Assembly (NCBI GenBank): GCA_021300155.1
Contig: JAJTID010000113.1
Span: 1-47,838 of the forward strand
Length of the DNA: 47,838 bases
Direction: 5' to 3'
Source: Pirellula sp.
GTDB lineage: Bacteria > Planctomycetota > Planctomycetia > Pirellulales > Pirellulaceae
Each line of letters starts with the position of its first letter. Within the stretch, counting starts at the first letter, position 1. Made by a program: the position numbers and the translations under genes. Below, piece by piece: positions 1-9,021 of this stretch. The notes under the pieces are model-generated. The model did no database searches. It was not told the origin of the DNA and worked only from the letters and a program-made list of their open reading frames with translations.

Positions 1-3000
1 GAGTCATTGCTGGCAGAGCTCAAGGGACGCGCGGAAAACGAGAAATTCTACAAAGAACTCTTGGCGGCATATGAAGCGGCCCCCATCGCAACAGCAGAAG
101 CAAAAAAGCGAAAAGACAATCCTTCTCCAAAAATAATCTTCTCGGAAGACCTGCTCCCCTCCGCCAGCATCGAGACATTACAGTCCTTTCAGCTCGAGTT
201 GCAAGCGCAACTTCAAGGAGCGATCGACGGGCGAGCCCGAATTGAAGCTGCAACCGTAAGTCGCGATGCGCAGAAGAAAGAACTGCCTCGACTAATCCTC
301 GAATCAAAGGCTTCAACAAACAAGATCAATGAGGAACTCAATGCTCCTGCAACAGAAGGCTCAGACCCTCGTCTACGTGAAGCAACCATGCTGCTCCTTC
401 GAGCTCGATTGGTCTCGTTGAATGAACGCGTTCGACGGATGGAACAAGAGCAGCGAACGTATGATGCCGAGAACGAATTGCTGTCACTCCAGAAAGCGAT
501 TTTCATCTCGGACGAAAAGTACTATCAATCCAAAATCAAAGAGGTTACCGAGGAGCTAAACAAACGGCGAGAAATCCTCATTGCAAACCAAAAGAGACTC
601 GCTGAACGACTTGCCCAACAATCGGTCCCGGAGTGCAAATCGCAAGCGGATCAAATCGTGAAACGCACGGACAGTTGGCTGACTCTTGCCAAACAGAATT
701 CGCAACTCCGCGTCGTATCCGATGCTTCGAAATTAGAATTGAAACTGTGGTCAGACCGGTTTCGTATCATGACAGAAAGGATCTCGCCCGACAGCGCGAA
801 GCATGTAACCAATTTTAATAGTTGGGTCGGCTTGATGCTGCGAAAGCAAAGGAACGAGCTTCCCGATGTCGGTGAATTGCAACAGAAGCTATATGATTAC
901 CAGCAGAAGATTTTTGCGACCGAGACATTGATCCTCGAATTAGATGACTGGAAAACCGCATCAAACGCCCCCAACGAACCGAGCAACCTGAACTCGGAAG
1001 CCATCAGTCAATTCGCCAACTCGAACTACCGCGATCAAGTTCGATTGCTGGACACCATCGAGCACAAAGTGGTGGACGAATTTCGAGTCGATGCCAATAG
1101 CCACTTTGATTCGCTCTTCAACTTGGCCGAGACAACACAGCAGACAATAGACCAGGTCAAAAAGTACCGGGCCTTTATCGATGAACACGTTCTCTGGATT
1201 CGTTCCAGCGAAGCGATGGCCGCTAGTGACGCCAAACAAATCTGGCCCAGCCTGCAATGGTTGTTTCATATCCACAATTGGTCGGAAATTCCGCGTATCC
1301 TTGCCAATGATGCTCAAAAGCATGCTTGGATTTACGGAATCGGAACCATTGTCTTTTTGGTGATGGTTTTCAATCTTCGCCTCATTAAGAATGAAGAATA
1401 TCGCCAAGGAGAGTTGGCAACTCGACCAAATTGCATGACCTTTAGCCCAACGCTCAAGACGATCATCGCTTGTTTGATACTCTCAACACCGCTAGCACTG
1501 CTTCATCTCGTAGCGGGCTGGCGACTTCATAATGCATCCGATGGCAAGTCCTTTGCAGAAGCGATCGGCATGGGGCTGCTAGTCAGTGCCAGATACTTTT
1601 TCCCTCTAGAACTCTTGCGACAGATCTGTCGAGCAGGCGGACTTGCTGAGAATCATTTCAACTGGTCCCCAACATCGACTCAGCTACTTCGGAAGAATCT
1701 TCGTTGGTTTATCGACTTGGCAATCCCCTGCGTGTGCGTTGTTGGAGTCCTCTCGCACTTTGGCGAGAGCAAATTTGAGAACTCGCTCGGACGAGTCACT
1801 TATTGCGTCCTCATGGGTTTGTGTACCGTCTTTCTATCGATAACACTCCATCCGCATCGAGGCGTGTTTCGCGAGTTTCTGCTTCGCAACGCCAATGGAT
1901 GGATCGATCGGCTCAAGTACTTGTGGTACGTCAGTCTTGCAGGAAGTCCTGTTGCGCTGATCGCCATGAGCCTGTTAGGCTACCACTATACGTCGATCCG
2001 ATTATCAATGCATTTGCACACGACATTTGTCACGTTGATCGGCATATTGCTCCTTTCAAACATTATCCACCGCTGGTTGCTTCTCCGTCGGCGGCAGATT
2101 CTGGTATCGCAAGCAAAGCAACGGATCGAAGATGCAAGAAAACGGGACCCCGACAGTGTTCCAATGAACATACTGGTCTTGGATAATCAAACGGACCTCA
2201 GCGAGATCAATGCGCAAACCATGCGTCTCGTGTCCAGCACTCTGATCTTTGCATCCATCGCTGCCATCGCATTCATTTGGTCCACTGTTCTGCCGGCAGT
2301 CGGTGTTCTTGATACCGTGAAACTGGGATGGTCCGTAGAAGGAGCAAGTCCCAATCAACAGATTCCTATTACCTTGACTCACTTATTGATTGCGATTCCA
2401 ACCTTCGTGATGACGGTAGTAGCTGCCCGAAATCTACCGGGGCTCTTGGAGATTGCCTTGTTGCAACATCTTCCTTTGGAGAACGCCGTTCGTTACGCCA
2501 TCTCTTCTATTTCGAGATACGCCATCTTGATCCTGGGACTGCTGATGACATTCAATAGTATCGGTGTTCGATGGTCTAGCATTCAATGGTTGGTGGCTGC
2601 TCTGGGTGTGGGCTTGGGCTTCGGTTTGCAAGAGATCTTCGCCAACTTTGTATCGGGTCTGATACTGCTTTTCGAACAACCGGTACGCGTCGGCGATGTG
2701 ATCACGCTAGGAGAAACTACGGGGACTGTTTCGCGAATTCGTATGCGAGCCACGACAGTCACCAATTTCGACCAACAAGAGCTCATTATCCCAAACAAGG
2801 ACTTAGTCACAGGCAGACTATTGAATTGGACTCTTTCGGATTCGACCAACAGAATCGTGATCCAAGTTGGAATAGCCTACGAATCCGACCCAGAGCTAGC
2901 ATGCTCGCTCATTCGAGAGGTTTGTCTCAGTCATCCGAACGTGATGCAAGAACCAGCACCGACTGCGTTCTTCGAACAATTTGGAGATAGCACGCTCAAT

Positions 3001-3237
3001 ATCAATGTTCGCTTCTTCTTGGCAAAGCTCGATTTGCGACTACCGACCAGGCATGAACTGTTGGTAAGCATTCGGAACAGATTCGCTGAATCTGGAATCG
3101 AAATAGCATTCCCACAAAGGGATTTGCACATCAAATCGATCCCACCCTCGTTTGCTGCAGCGCTTCAAACAAACAACACTACGCCAAATGCTCCGGATCA
3201 AACCGAGAGCAGACAATCCGATGAGCGAGTTGCCTAA
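1..3237 (+). CDS. Large mechanosensitive ion channel (MscS family, MscK/KefA-like), 5' partial
   Basis: The reading frame is already open at base 1 and the first possible start (TTG at 7) is not convincing, so the true N-terminus lies outside the window. The visible ~1,078 residues begin with a long charged, Gln/Glu/Lys-rich, probably coiled-coil region (to about residue 420), as in the periplasmic sensor part of MscK/YjeP channels. Several hydrophobic segments follow (about 435-850). The C-terminal MscS pore domain (about 860-1045) shows the Gly/Ala-rich pore helix GVGLGFGLQEIFANFVSG, then FEQPVRVGDVI and the beta-domain stretch IPNKDLVTGRLLNWT. The family opens in the inner membrane under tension and releases solutes on hypo-osmotic shock. 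The tail after residue 1045 is polar and low-complexity. MscS-superfamily membership is secure; the exact subclass is inferred. Confidence 0.93.
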   Translation, partial: ESLLAELKGRAENEKFYKELLAAYEAAPIATAEAKKRKDNPSPKIIFSEDLLPSASIETLQSFQLELQAQLQGAIDGRARIEAATVSRDAQKKELPRLILESKASTNKINEELNAPATEGSDPRLREATMLLLRARLVSLNERVRRMEQEQRTYDAENELLSLQKAIFISDEKYYQSKIKEVTEELNKRREILIANQKRLAERLAQQSVPECKSQADQIVKRTDSWLTLAKQNSQLRVVSDASKLELKLWSDRFRIMTERISPDSAKHVTNFNSWVGLMLRKQRNELPDVGELQQKLYDYQQKIFATETLILELDDWKTASNAPNEPSNLNSEAISQFANSNYRDQVRLLDTIEHKVVDEFRVDANSHFDSLFNLAETTQQTIDQVKKYRAFIDEHVLWIRSSEAMAASDAKQIWPSLQWLFHIHNWSEIPRILANDAQKHAWIYGIGTIVFLVMVFNLRLIKNEEYRQGELATRPNCMTFSPTLKTIIACLILSTPLALLHLVAGWRLHNASDGKSFAEAIGMGLLVSARYFFPLELLRQICRAGGLAENHFNWSPTSTQLLRKNLRWFIDLAIPCVCVVGVLSHFGESKFENSLGRVTYCVLMGLCTVFLSITLHPHRGVFREFLLRNANGWIDRLKYLWYVSLAGSPVALIAMSLLGYHYTSIRLSMHLHTTFVTLIGILLLSNIIHRWLLLRRRQILVSQAKQRIEDARKRDPDSVPMNILVLDNQTDLSEINAQTMRLVSSTLIFASIAAIAFIWSTVLPAVGVLDTVKLGWSVEGASPNQQIPITLTHLLIAIPTFVMTVVAARNLPGLLEIALLQHLPLENAVRYAISSISRYAILILGLLMTFNSIGVRWSSIQWLVAALGVGLGFGLQEIFANFVSGLILLFEQPVRVGDVITLGETTGTVSRIRMRATTVTNFDQQELIIPNKDLVTGRLLNWTLSDSTNRIVIQVGIAYESDPELACSLIREVCLSHPNVMQEPAPTAFFEQFGDSTLNINVRFFLAKLDLRLPTRHELLVSIRNRFAESGIEIAFPQRDLHIKSIPPSFAAALQTNNTTPNAPDQTESRQSDERVA

Positions 3238-3265
3238 GCCGGTACCGGTCGATAACGACTCTGTA

Positions 3266-3290
3266 GGGTGAAGGCTTGTTACCTTCACCC
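3266..3290. repeat. 9-bp perfect hairpin after the channel gene
   Basis: The arms GGGTGAAGG (3266-3274) and CCTTCACCC (3282-3290) pair perfectly around a 7-nt loop, 28 bases after the stop codon of the channel gene. No T-run follows on either strand, so this is not a canonical intrinsic terminator, though it could still act as a transcript end or stabiliser. It merges into the degenerate repeat cluster to its right. Confidence 0.5.
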
Positions 3291-3433
3291 CAACCCAAAG
3301 CGCAATCGAGGGACTCTTGTAGGATTCTCCATCCCTCGCTCACGTGCTTGTTGATTTAATCCTAACCCGACGTGTAAGCGAGGGATACTTTCGGATTGTA
3401 CGCCCCTCGGCTCACGCTTCGGGCTGGGATGGT
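3284..3433. repeat. Degenerate copies of a dispersed inverted-repeat element
   Basis: This non-coding stretch holds at least three decayed pieces of the element that is intact at 30069-30133. Positions 3286-3313 resemble its left arm (CCCAACCC, then AAGCG, then CGAGGGAC). Positions 3331-3344 and 3371-3386 form an imperfect palindrome around ATCCCTCGCT. Positions 3404-3432 match the right arm closely (GCTCACGCTTCGGG then TGGGATGG). The related pieces in both orientations suggest nested or repeatedly inserted hairpin elements that have drifted. The ORF through it (3396-3638) is repeat sequence, not a credible gene. Confidence 0.6.
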
Positions 3434-3560
3434 TCCTTTACCAGCGGCAAATCCATTACATCAACAAACCGTTACACTTCGGTTCGGGACAGGTCCTTTG
3501 CTGTTCGGTAGATCCGTGAGAGAAATTTGCTGCGATTCGGGAATTGGGCTGCAATGCCAG

Positions 3561-3597
3561 CCAAAAGAAAACAGGGTTAGTCTTGTTGACCAACCCT
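3561..3597 (-). terminator. Intrinsic terminator of the Gly-rich periplasmic protein gene
   Basis: Read on the minus strand, a 10-bp stem (AGGGTTGGTC pairing with GACTAACCCT, one G-T wobble) with a 5-nt loop AACAA is followed by GTTTTCTTTT. It lies 37 bases past the stop codon of the minus-strand gene ending at 3635. This is a textbook Rho-independent terminator. Confidence 0.88.
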
Positions 3598-3634
3598 ATT
3601 CGCGTTTCTTCAGTCTTTCTCGCCTGGTGAATTT

Positions 3635-4423
3635 CTAGTTCGGACGGCGATCACCACCGCGTCCACCGCCAGGTCCACCGAACTGAGGGCGGGGGAATTC
3701 GAACTTCTCACCCTTGATTTCTTCAAACTTCTTCTTTTGAGTCTCATTCAGAGCGCCGAAGGCTTTCTCTTCAGATTCCTTTCGAATTTCGCCCATCTTG
3801 GTCATGTTCTCGGGATTAAATCCTCCCGACATCAGTTCTCGGAATTTTGCACCGGCCGCTTCTTCGGCGTCCTTCATTTTCGTTTCTTGCTCTTCCGTTA
3901 TCGGGCAGTTTGCTGCCTTCATTTTTTCCGCGACAAGGCGATGCCGAATCGCTTGCATAGGGTTCTGTTGGGCGAACAAACCGACTAAGCGATCAAATTG
4001 TGTTGGATCCAGAATCGCGCTGATTTTGTCCTCGGTGTTTTTGTTGAACTCCTCCATCTTTTTTCGCATTTCATCGGTCATCCCACCGAACCCGCCACGT
4101 CCCCCCTGGCGTCCACCACCTGCATCTCCACCTCCACCACCGCCGGCTGGACGCATACCTTCAAATAGCTTACGCATTTCGTCGCCCATGGATTGCTGAA
4201 CATCTTTCAGTTCGTTCTTCTGAGTTTCGTCTAACTTCAAGTGCTCAACCACTTCAGGAACTCGTAGAAGGCCAGCAACTCCGCCCATCCCCCCCATGCC
4301 GCCACCCATCATCCCACCGCGACCACCGCCACCTGGAGGTTGTGCCATGGCAAGAGGAGAAAACGTGGCAGCGATAAAGGTCGACGCCAGGGAAAGAACA
4401 CTTAAGAAAGCTCGCGATCGCAT
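3635..4423 (-). CDS. Gly-rich secreted protein with LTxxQ-like repeats (Spy/CpxP-like)
   Basis: A 262-residue protein with a clear Sec signal peptide (MRSRAFLSVLSLASTFIAAT, predicted cleavage after LAMA). A Gly/Met-rich linker follows, then helical, charged sequence. Four copies of a motif close to the LTxxQ signature of Spy/CpxP periplasmic proteins are visible: LDETQKNEL, LDPTQFDRL, ITEEQETKM and LNETQKKKF. A second Gly/Arg-rich tract ends the protein. The family binds unfolded proteins or metals in the periplasm; here that role is inferred from the repeats only. The ATG at 4423 has an AGG-containing site about 10 bases upstream, and an intrinsic terminator follows the gene. A generic planctomycete secreted protein without chaperone activity remains possible. 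Confidence 0.8.
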   Translation of the reverse strand: MRSRAFLSVLSLASTFIAATFSPLAMAQPPGGGGRGGMMGGGMGGMGGVAGLLRVPEVVEHLKLDETQKNELKDVQQSMGDEMRKLFEGMRPAGGGGGGDAGGGRQGGRGGFGGMTDEMRKKMEEFNKNTEDKISAILDPTQFDRLVGLFAQQNPMQAIRHRLVAEKMKAANCPITEEQETKMKDAEEAAGAKFRELMSGGFNPENMTKMGEIRKESEEKAFGALNETQKKKFEEIKGEKFEFPRPQFGGPGGGRGGDRRPN

Positions 4424-4581
4424 TTTCGAACCTCAGGGAGAAGAGTAAATAGTTTGAACACCTAATGGTACAAGTTTCTGGCCATTGGTGTGATAACACT
4501 CCCAGAATTAGATCGTTTCGATTCCCGCTCGTTTTTTTTAAGATTCTTTTAAATATTTATCGACAAAAGTGAGGATGCCAA

Positions 4582-5181
4582 TTATTGACTGTTTCCGCCA
4601 CTGCTTGCCGTTCCCGATTGACTCGCATTCGGAGCGACTGTCGTAGATGGCGGCGCATTGACGCCAGAGAATGCCCCAAGTCTTGGGGTTGGCGTGGTGG
4701 TGATGAGGGCCCGCTGAACGGTCGTTTGATAAACACCGGACGAGGTGTTCGGCTCAATGTGTGTGACCAGGATTTGAGGCAACGGCCCAACAGGAACCAG
4801 CCTAGAAACCGCCAATTGTGTACTTTCAACTCTAGCGTCGGTTTCTTCTTTGCGAATCGACGACTTCACATAAATGATTTGCTGGCTCGAAGGCGACTGA
4901 GTCAAGATCTGCTCAATTTTCAGATTTCCCGCTTCGCTCAAAACATTTTCTTTGGTGAAAACGGCAGAACCCAATGTGTTGCATTCCCGCCATCCATTGT
5001 TCCGCATGACTTCGAAGGGAGCGACTACGGAGTTTGCATCGGCAGCTCGAAATGGTTGTGGCCAACTGTTGTTTCTTGTTGCAACCACACTGCTCTTGTG
5101 TTTCCATGGCCAGTCCGCATGTGCATGGCTAGAGATCATCCCGAGCCCAACCGCCAAAACACCAGGAACAAGTCTGCGCAT
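4582..5181 (-). CDS. Small secreted planctomycete protein of unknown function
   Basis: The open frame extends up to 5355, but the ATG at 5181 is the better start. It is preceded by AAGGGA about 8 bases upstream and begins a good signal peptide (MRRLVPGVLAVGLGMISSHAHA, cleavage before DWPW). The mature part (~177 residues) contains NNSWPQPF, a VVAPFEVMRNNGWRECNTLG block and LSEAGNLKIEQILTQSP. I associate this pattern with secreted proteins recurrent in planctomycetes whose function is unknown. The C-terminal ~40 residues are Thr/Ser/Pro/Asn-rich and probably disordered. The gene is divergent from the BBP7 gene, which suggests a shared promoter region (5182-5490) but not a proven shared role. 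Confidence 0.75.
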   Translation of the reverse strand: MRRLVPGVLAVGLGMISSHAHADWPWKHKSSVVATRNNSWPQPFRAADANSVVAPFEVMRNNGWRECNTLGSAVFTKENVLSEAGNLKIEQILTQSPSSQQIIYVKSSIRKEETDARVESTQLAVSRLVPVGPLPQILVTHIEPNTSSGVYQTTVQRALITTTPTPRLGAFSGVNAPPSTTVAPNASQSGTASSGGNSQ

Positions 5182-5490
5182 TGTAAATCCCTTTACTTTT
5201 ATTGCTGGCCCTGCGGCTTCGCATTCCATGCGATTTTTCACCTGAGCTGCATCCTCAAGGGTTGGTATCGGACGTTGAAGGGCTTTTTGATGGAGGTTGA
5301 ATCGCGGATGCCCAAAACCGGCAAAATCGGAAAACTCGATGCGACTTTGCTCCACCCCGGCTAAATGGCAGCATTCGCCATGCCGTTAAATTCAACCAGC
5401 TTTACTCAATTTCCGCATCCGGAAGAGCCGATTCAATTGATACGAATCCTTTAATCATCAAAGTCCACGCGATTTCCCGCTGAGGCCAAA

Positions 5491-7044
5491 ATGTCACCAG
5501 CCAAGATTTTTCTTCGTATCCAGTTTGCATCTATGCTGGCTTCCTCCCTGCTTTTTGCTGGTCCGGGATTCGCGCAAGAAAGCCCCAATCGATCCAATGT
5601 TCCACCGAATAACATAAAGCGGGGAACGACACCCGCGCCATCCAGCAAGCCAAAGGCCTCGCCGAACAACGGGCGCAAAGCGACTGTCGCTCAGCCTTCA
5701 CGAACTCAGCCGGCGAGGGTTTCGACTGCGCAACGAGCTCCGATGAAAATCGATTCCGTCCCTCAAGACTCCGAAGATGAAGTCGTACAGGCTTCGTGCA
5801 AGAACTGCGCGGCGGTTCAGATCGCCGCCACCCCAATTGCAATGGAGCATGAGGAGCCTGTTTCAGTCCTCAATCCATCGCTGAAAGATCCAGAGACCCT
5901 TCGATTTCAAGGAAACAACTGCCATACCTGCAGCCCTTGTGGCCTCCATCAAATCGCCCCATTCAGCATCTTTGGCGGTATGCTTAGAAACATGCAACTT
6001 AGAGTCGAAGCCGCAACCTTTTGGGGTGATGGCCAAGTGCTCCAACCTTTGGTCACGACACGGAGACCTGCAAACGATCCTGCAACCGACGGCTTGATTG
6101 GCAGAGCGGACACGATTGCCCTTTTCGGTGGCCGAGAGCAATTGGCCGATTCCCAGCAAGGAATACGTGGAGAGCTCGGATTGTTTTTTGATCCTTGCCA
6201 ATCGCGAGGTCTGCTTTTTCGTTACTTTGATGTCTCTACCGAAGTGGACAGGTTTAACAGCGCAGGATCGATTGACCCCGTGGTGATGCGACCATTTTTT
6301 AGCACGGCCGACAATGCGCAGTCCACCATCGCAATCAATTACCCAAATAGTACATCGGGTTCCGTGAATGCTTCACTTTCGAGTGATGTTTACGGAGGCG
6401 ATATTCTGTTTCAGAAATTGTTGCGAAGCGATTGCTCTAGCAAAGTAGAGTTCTTGGCTGGCTACCAAATGGCGAGACTCGAAGAGCAATTAACGATTGC
6501 TTCGACAACAACCGCACTGACAAACACCCCAGCACCCGCCGGAACGGTCTCTCAACTTACTGACGAGTTCACAACCTCCAACAGACTGCACGCGACCGCA
6601 TTCGGCCTGAATACGATGCTTCGTGAAGGTTGTTGGAGCCTTAATGGCATGTTCAAATTGGGCTTTGGAAACCTGGAGCGGCAAGTCCATATCCGAGGAA
6701 GCTCGCTGGTAACCGTTCCCGGAACTCCGCCAACGACGAATGCAACTACGAACGGATTACTGGCTCGAAGCACGAACGATGGCCGCTACCAATTGGACAC
6801 CTTTGTCGTTTCTCCTGAGGTAGCACTGACGCTGGGATATCGTTTTACCAGAAATTTGGATGCTACGCTGAGTTACACTTATTTGGGTATTCCCAAGGTC
6901 GCACGAGCCGGGGAGCAGCTTGATCCGCAACTCGCATCCAACCTGAGTGCACCCCTCAATGGCCAACTCACCCCAAGATTTTCCCTAGCGGAATCCAATT
7001 TCTCGCTGCATAGCCTGAGTTATGGTTTGCAGTGGCAATACTGA
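5491..7044 (+). CDS. BBP7-family outer-membrane beta-barrel protein
   Basis: 517 residues with a signal peptide (MSPAKIFLRIQFASMLASSL..., cleavage near GFAQ). A Pro/Ser/Lys-rich linker follows, then a Cys-containing segment (SCKNCAAVQ; CHTCSPCG) and an amphipathic beta-rich barrel from about residue 165. The block WGDGQVLQPLVTT, then IALFGG and GIRGELGLFFDP, matches the start of BBP7 barrels, a family named from planctomycete outer-membrane proteins. The C-terminus ends SLSYGLQWQY, with the aromatic last residue typical of BAM-inserted barrels. The ATG follows a GAGG site at a suitable distance. The likely role is an outer-membrane pore or structural barrel; its ligand is unknown. Confidence 0.88.
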   Translation: MSPAKIFLRIQFASMLASSLLFAGPGFAQESPNRSNVPPNNIKRGTTPAPSSKPKASPNNGRKATVAQPSRTQPARVSTAQRAPMKIDSVPQDSEDEVVQASCKNCAAVQIAATPIAMEHEEPVSVLNPSLKDPETLRFQGNNCHTCSPCGLHQIAPFSIFGGMLRNMQLRVEAATFWGDGQVLQPLVTTRRPANDPATDGLIGRADTIALFGGREQLADSQQGIRGELGLFFDPCQSRGLLFRYFDVSTEVDRFNSAGSIDPVVMRPFFSTADNAQSTIAINYPNSTSGSVNASLSSDVYGGDILFQKLLRSDCSSKVEFLAGYQMARLEEQLTIASTTTALTNTPAPAGTVSQLTDEFTTSNRLHATAFGLNTMLREGCWSLNGMFKLGFGNLERQVHIRGSSLVTVPGTPPTTNATTNGLLARSTNDGRYQLDTFVVSPEVALTLGYRFTRNLDATLSYTYLGIPKVARAGEQLDPQLASNLSAPLNGQLTPRFSLAESNFSLHSLSYGLQWQY

Positions 7045-7138
7045 TCAGTCAATCGCTTTGACTTTTCCGATGGAACGAATGCCAACGGCCCTCGATGGCA
7101 TTTGGAAAGGTACTTTTTCACAAATCGACGGTTCGCAC

Positions 7139-7166
7139 TTGCGGCAGTCCAAGGGATTTCTATAAT
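7139..7166 (+). promoter_or_regulatory. Candidate sigma-70 promoter for tRNA-Gly and tig
   Basis: A perfect -10 hexamer TATAAT lies at 7161-7166 with a partial -35 (TTGCGG, 7139-7144) 16 bases upstream. Transcription would start near 7173, about 90 bases before the tRNA. The -10 sits inside a short GGGAT/ATCCC dyad. This is the best promoter match seen between 7045 and 7260. Confidence 0.5.
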
Positions 7167-7260
7167 CCCGTCTCTTCAACTGTCTAGTTGATTCCTCTCG
7201 GAGTCGGTGGACGCTTGAGAATTTGGTAAATCGCATCGGGCACGACTTGACAGAGTCCAT

Positions 7261-7333
7261 GCGGGTGTAGCTCAGTTGGTAGAGCACAACGTTGCCAACG
7301 TTGTTGTCGTGGGTTCGAATCCCATCACCCGCT
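7261..7333 (+). tRNA. tRNA-Gly (anticodon GCC)
   Basis: The acceptor stem GCGGGTG (7261-7267) pairs perfectly with CACCCGC (7326-7332), with discriminator T at 7333. The D-arm GCTCAGTTGGTAGAGC, a perfect anticodon stem CAACG/CGTTG and a TTCGAAT T-loop are all present. The anticodon GCC is at 7294-7296 within the loop TTGCCAA, which makes this glycine. CCA is not encoded. The gene lies 51 bases upstream of the trigger factor start in the same direction, so the two are probably co-transcribed and separated by tRNA processing. Confidence 0.97.
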
Positions 7334-7384
7334 CTTGCTGTCATTTTGTGCCCTTTTTTCATCTTCGATAGGACGTTTGCAGAC

Positions 7385-8857
7385 ATGTCAGTCGTTGACG
7401 CACAGGCAACAGATTCAAAAATTCAATTGACGGTCAAGGTTGACAAGCCATCTAGCTGTCTTCGACACGTCGTGGTCACGATTCCTCGCGTCGAGATCGA
7501 TCGTTACTTCCGCAAAACGTTTGATGAGATCGCTCCTCGAGCAGACCTTCCCGGCTTCCGTGCGGGCAAAGTGCCTCGAAAGCTTTTGGAAAGCCGATTC
7601 CGACAAACCGCCCAGGATCAAGTAAAGAGCAGCTTGGTCATGGATTCGCTCCAGCAAATCACAGAAGGTGGTGAATTCTCGGCAATTTCTGAGCCCGATA
7701 TGGATTACGGAGCTGTTGAAATCCCGGCGACGGGTGATTTTACCTACGAATTCAAAATCGAAGTCCGTCCGGAATTCGAGTCCCCCAATTGGAAGGGACT
7801 AGACATTACCAAGACAGAGTTCGAACTTACGGACGAAGAAGTTGAAACACAACTGACCCGCACGCTCGAGCGAGTCACCCAAGGTGAAGCCTGCGACGGC
7901 GAAGCTCGAATCGGCGACCGATTGGTCGTAACCATTAAATTCTCTCACGATGGACGGCAAGTTAGCACCATCGAGGAACAACTGGTAACTTTGAGGCAAA
8001 AGCTCAGTCTGGCTGATTCCTTCATTGAAGATTTCGGCGCGCAACTAGTCGGCGCGAAAGAGGGTGACGTCCGGACCACCAAGGTTAAGGTTTTGGACAC
8101 CTCTCTGAATGAATCGTACCGCGGTGTTGAAGTCGATGCCGAAGTGAAGATCATTGAGATTCGCCGAGTAAATCCCGAGGGATTGAGCCAAAGCGTTCTT
8201 GAATCTCTCGGATTTGATACCCCAGAAGAATTGAAGAACTTCGTACGTGAAGAACTTCAACGTCAGTGCGAATACCATCAAAATCAATTGATTCGCGAAC
8301 AAGTCACTTCGAAATTGACCGAAGGAGCAGATTGGGAACTTCCTCAGGCCCTCGTTCGACGCCAAGCAGATCGAGAGCTACACCGTCGAGTCCTGGAATT
8401 GCGACGAAGCGGCTTCACAGACGACCAAATTCGCTCTGTGATCAACAATGTTCGTAGAAATATCGAATCGGAAACTCAGGTTGCTCTCCGACAGCACTTC
8501 GTGCTGGAAAAGATCGCTGAAGATCTTTCAATCGAACCTACCGAAGCAGAGTATGATGCCGAAATCGAACTCATCGCCCAACAAGGAGACCTGACCGTTC
8601 GACAAGTTCGCACGAAACTCGAACGCGGCGGGCAAATGGATGCACTTCGAAACCAGATCTTGGAAAGAAGAGTGATCGAGCAAATAGTTGCCGAAGCCAA
8701 GGTTTCCTCGATCAAAGGCGGTTCCATTCTCAAAGCAGAACCAGATGAATACGCTATCGAATTCTTAGTAGCCCCCGTATCACAAGTCTTGCCTGAAGCG
8801 AAGTACGACGAAAAGCCTGAGGATGGTTCACAAGACAAAACGGTAAAGCCTAGTTAA
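7385..8857 (+). CDS. tig: Trigger factor, ribosome-associated chaperone
   Basis: 490 residues from the ATG at 7385. The frame is open back to 7292, but that part translates the tRNA and gives the familiar spurious peptide MPTLLSWVRIPSP, so it is excluded. The N-terminal ribosome-binding domain carries the signature GFRAGKVPRKLLESRF (GFRxGKxP in the family). A divergent FKBP-like middle domain (about 160-250) and the helical C-terminal substrate-binding domain follow. An Asp/Lys/Gln-rich tail ends the protein. Trigger factor binds L23 at the exit tunnel and shields nascent chains. AGGACG about 10 bases before the ATG is a plausible ribosome binding site. No clpP gene follows, although it often neighbours tig. 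Confidence 0.95.
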   Translation: MSVVDAQATDSKIQLTVKVDKPSSCLRHVVVTIPRVEIDRYFRKTFDEIAPRADLPGFRAGKVPRKLLESRFRQTAQDQVKSSLVMDSLQQITEGGEFSAISEPDMDYGAVEIPATGDFTYEFKIEVRPEFESPNWKGLDITKTEFELTDEEVETQLTRTLERVTQGEACDGEARIGDRLVVTIKFSHDGRQVSTIEEQLVTLRQKLSLADSFIEDFGAQLVGAKEGDVRTTKVKVLDTSLNESYRGVEVDAEVKIIEIRRVNPEGLSQSVLESLGFDTPEELKNFVREELQRQCEYHQNQLIREQVTSKLTEGADWELPQALVRRQADRELHRRVLELRRSGFTDDQIRSVINNVRRNIESETQVALRQHFVLEKIAEDLSIEPTEAEYDAEIELIAQQGDLTVRQVRTKLERGGQMDALRNQILERRVIEQIVAEAKVSSIKGGSILKAEPDEYAIEFLVAPVSQVLPEAKYDEKPEDGSQDKTVKPS

Positions 8858-8968
8858 TTGGATAGTCAAAGCAGTCTGGGGCTATAGTCCGGGACAGAAT
8901 TGCTTCGCAAATCACCAGAAACTCGGGATGATAGTGCCAAGCTACATAATAGGGGGCTCAAGCGACTG

Positions 8969-9021
8969 AAAAGCCTTGGAGTGGTTAAAGAGATTTTCTC
9001 TGTATCCGCTTCAGGGCTTTT
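8969..9021 (+). terminator. Probable intrinsic terminator after tig
   Basis: AAAAGCCTTG (8969-8978) pairs with CAGGGCTTTT (9012-9021) with one G-T wobble. A smaller AGAGA/TCTCT hairpin (8989-9001) sits inside, and the right arm runs into TTTTT. It lies about 110 bases after the tig stop. The A-tract on the left arm means it could work in both directions. The rest of 8858-9313 holds no gene I can support. Confidence 0.55.

Noticed and set aside
3396-3638. 80-codon plus-strand frame
   Set aside because: Made of degenerate repeat sequence and the opposite strand of a terminator; no protein signature or ribosome binding site.
4585-5364. 259-codon plus-strand frame opposite the small secreted protein
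   Set aside because: The minus-strand reading has a signal peptide and recognisable motifs; this one has neither.
7292-7384. Extension of trigger factor upstream into the tRNA
   Set aside because: This part translates the 3' half of tRNA-Gly; the conserved protein starts at the ATG at 7385.
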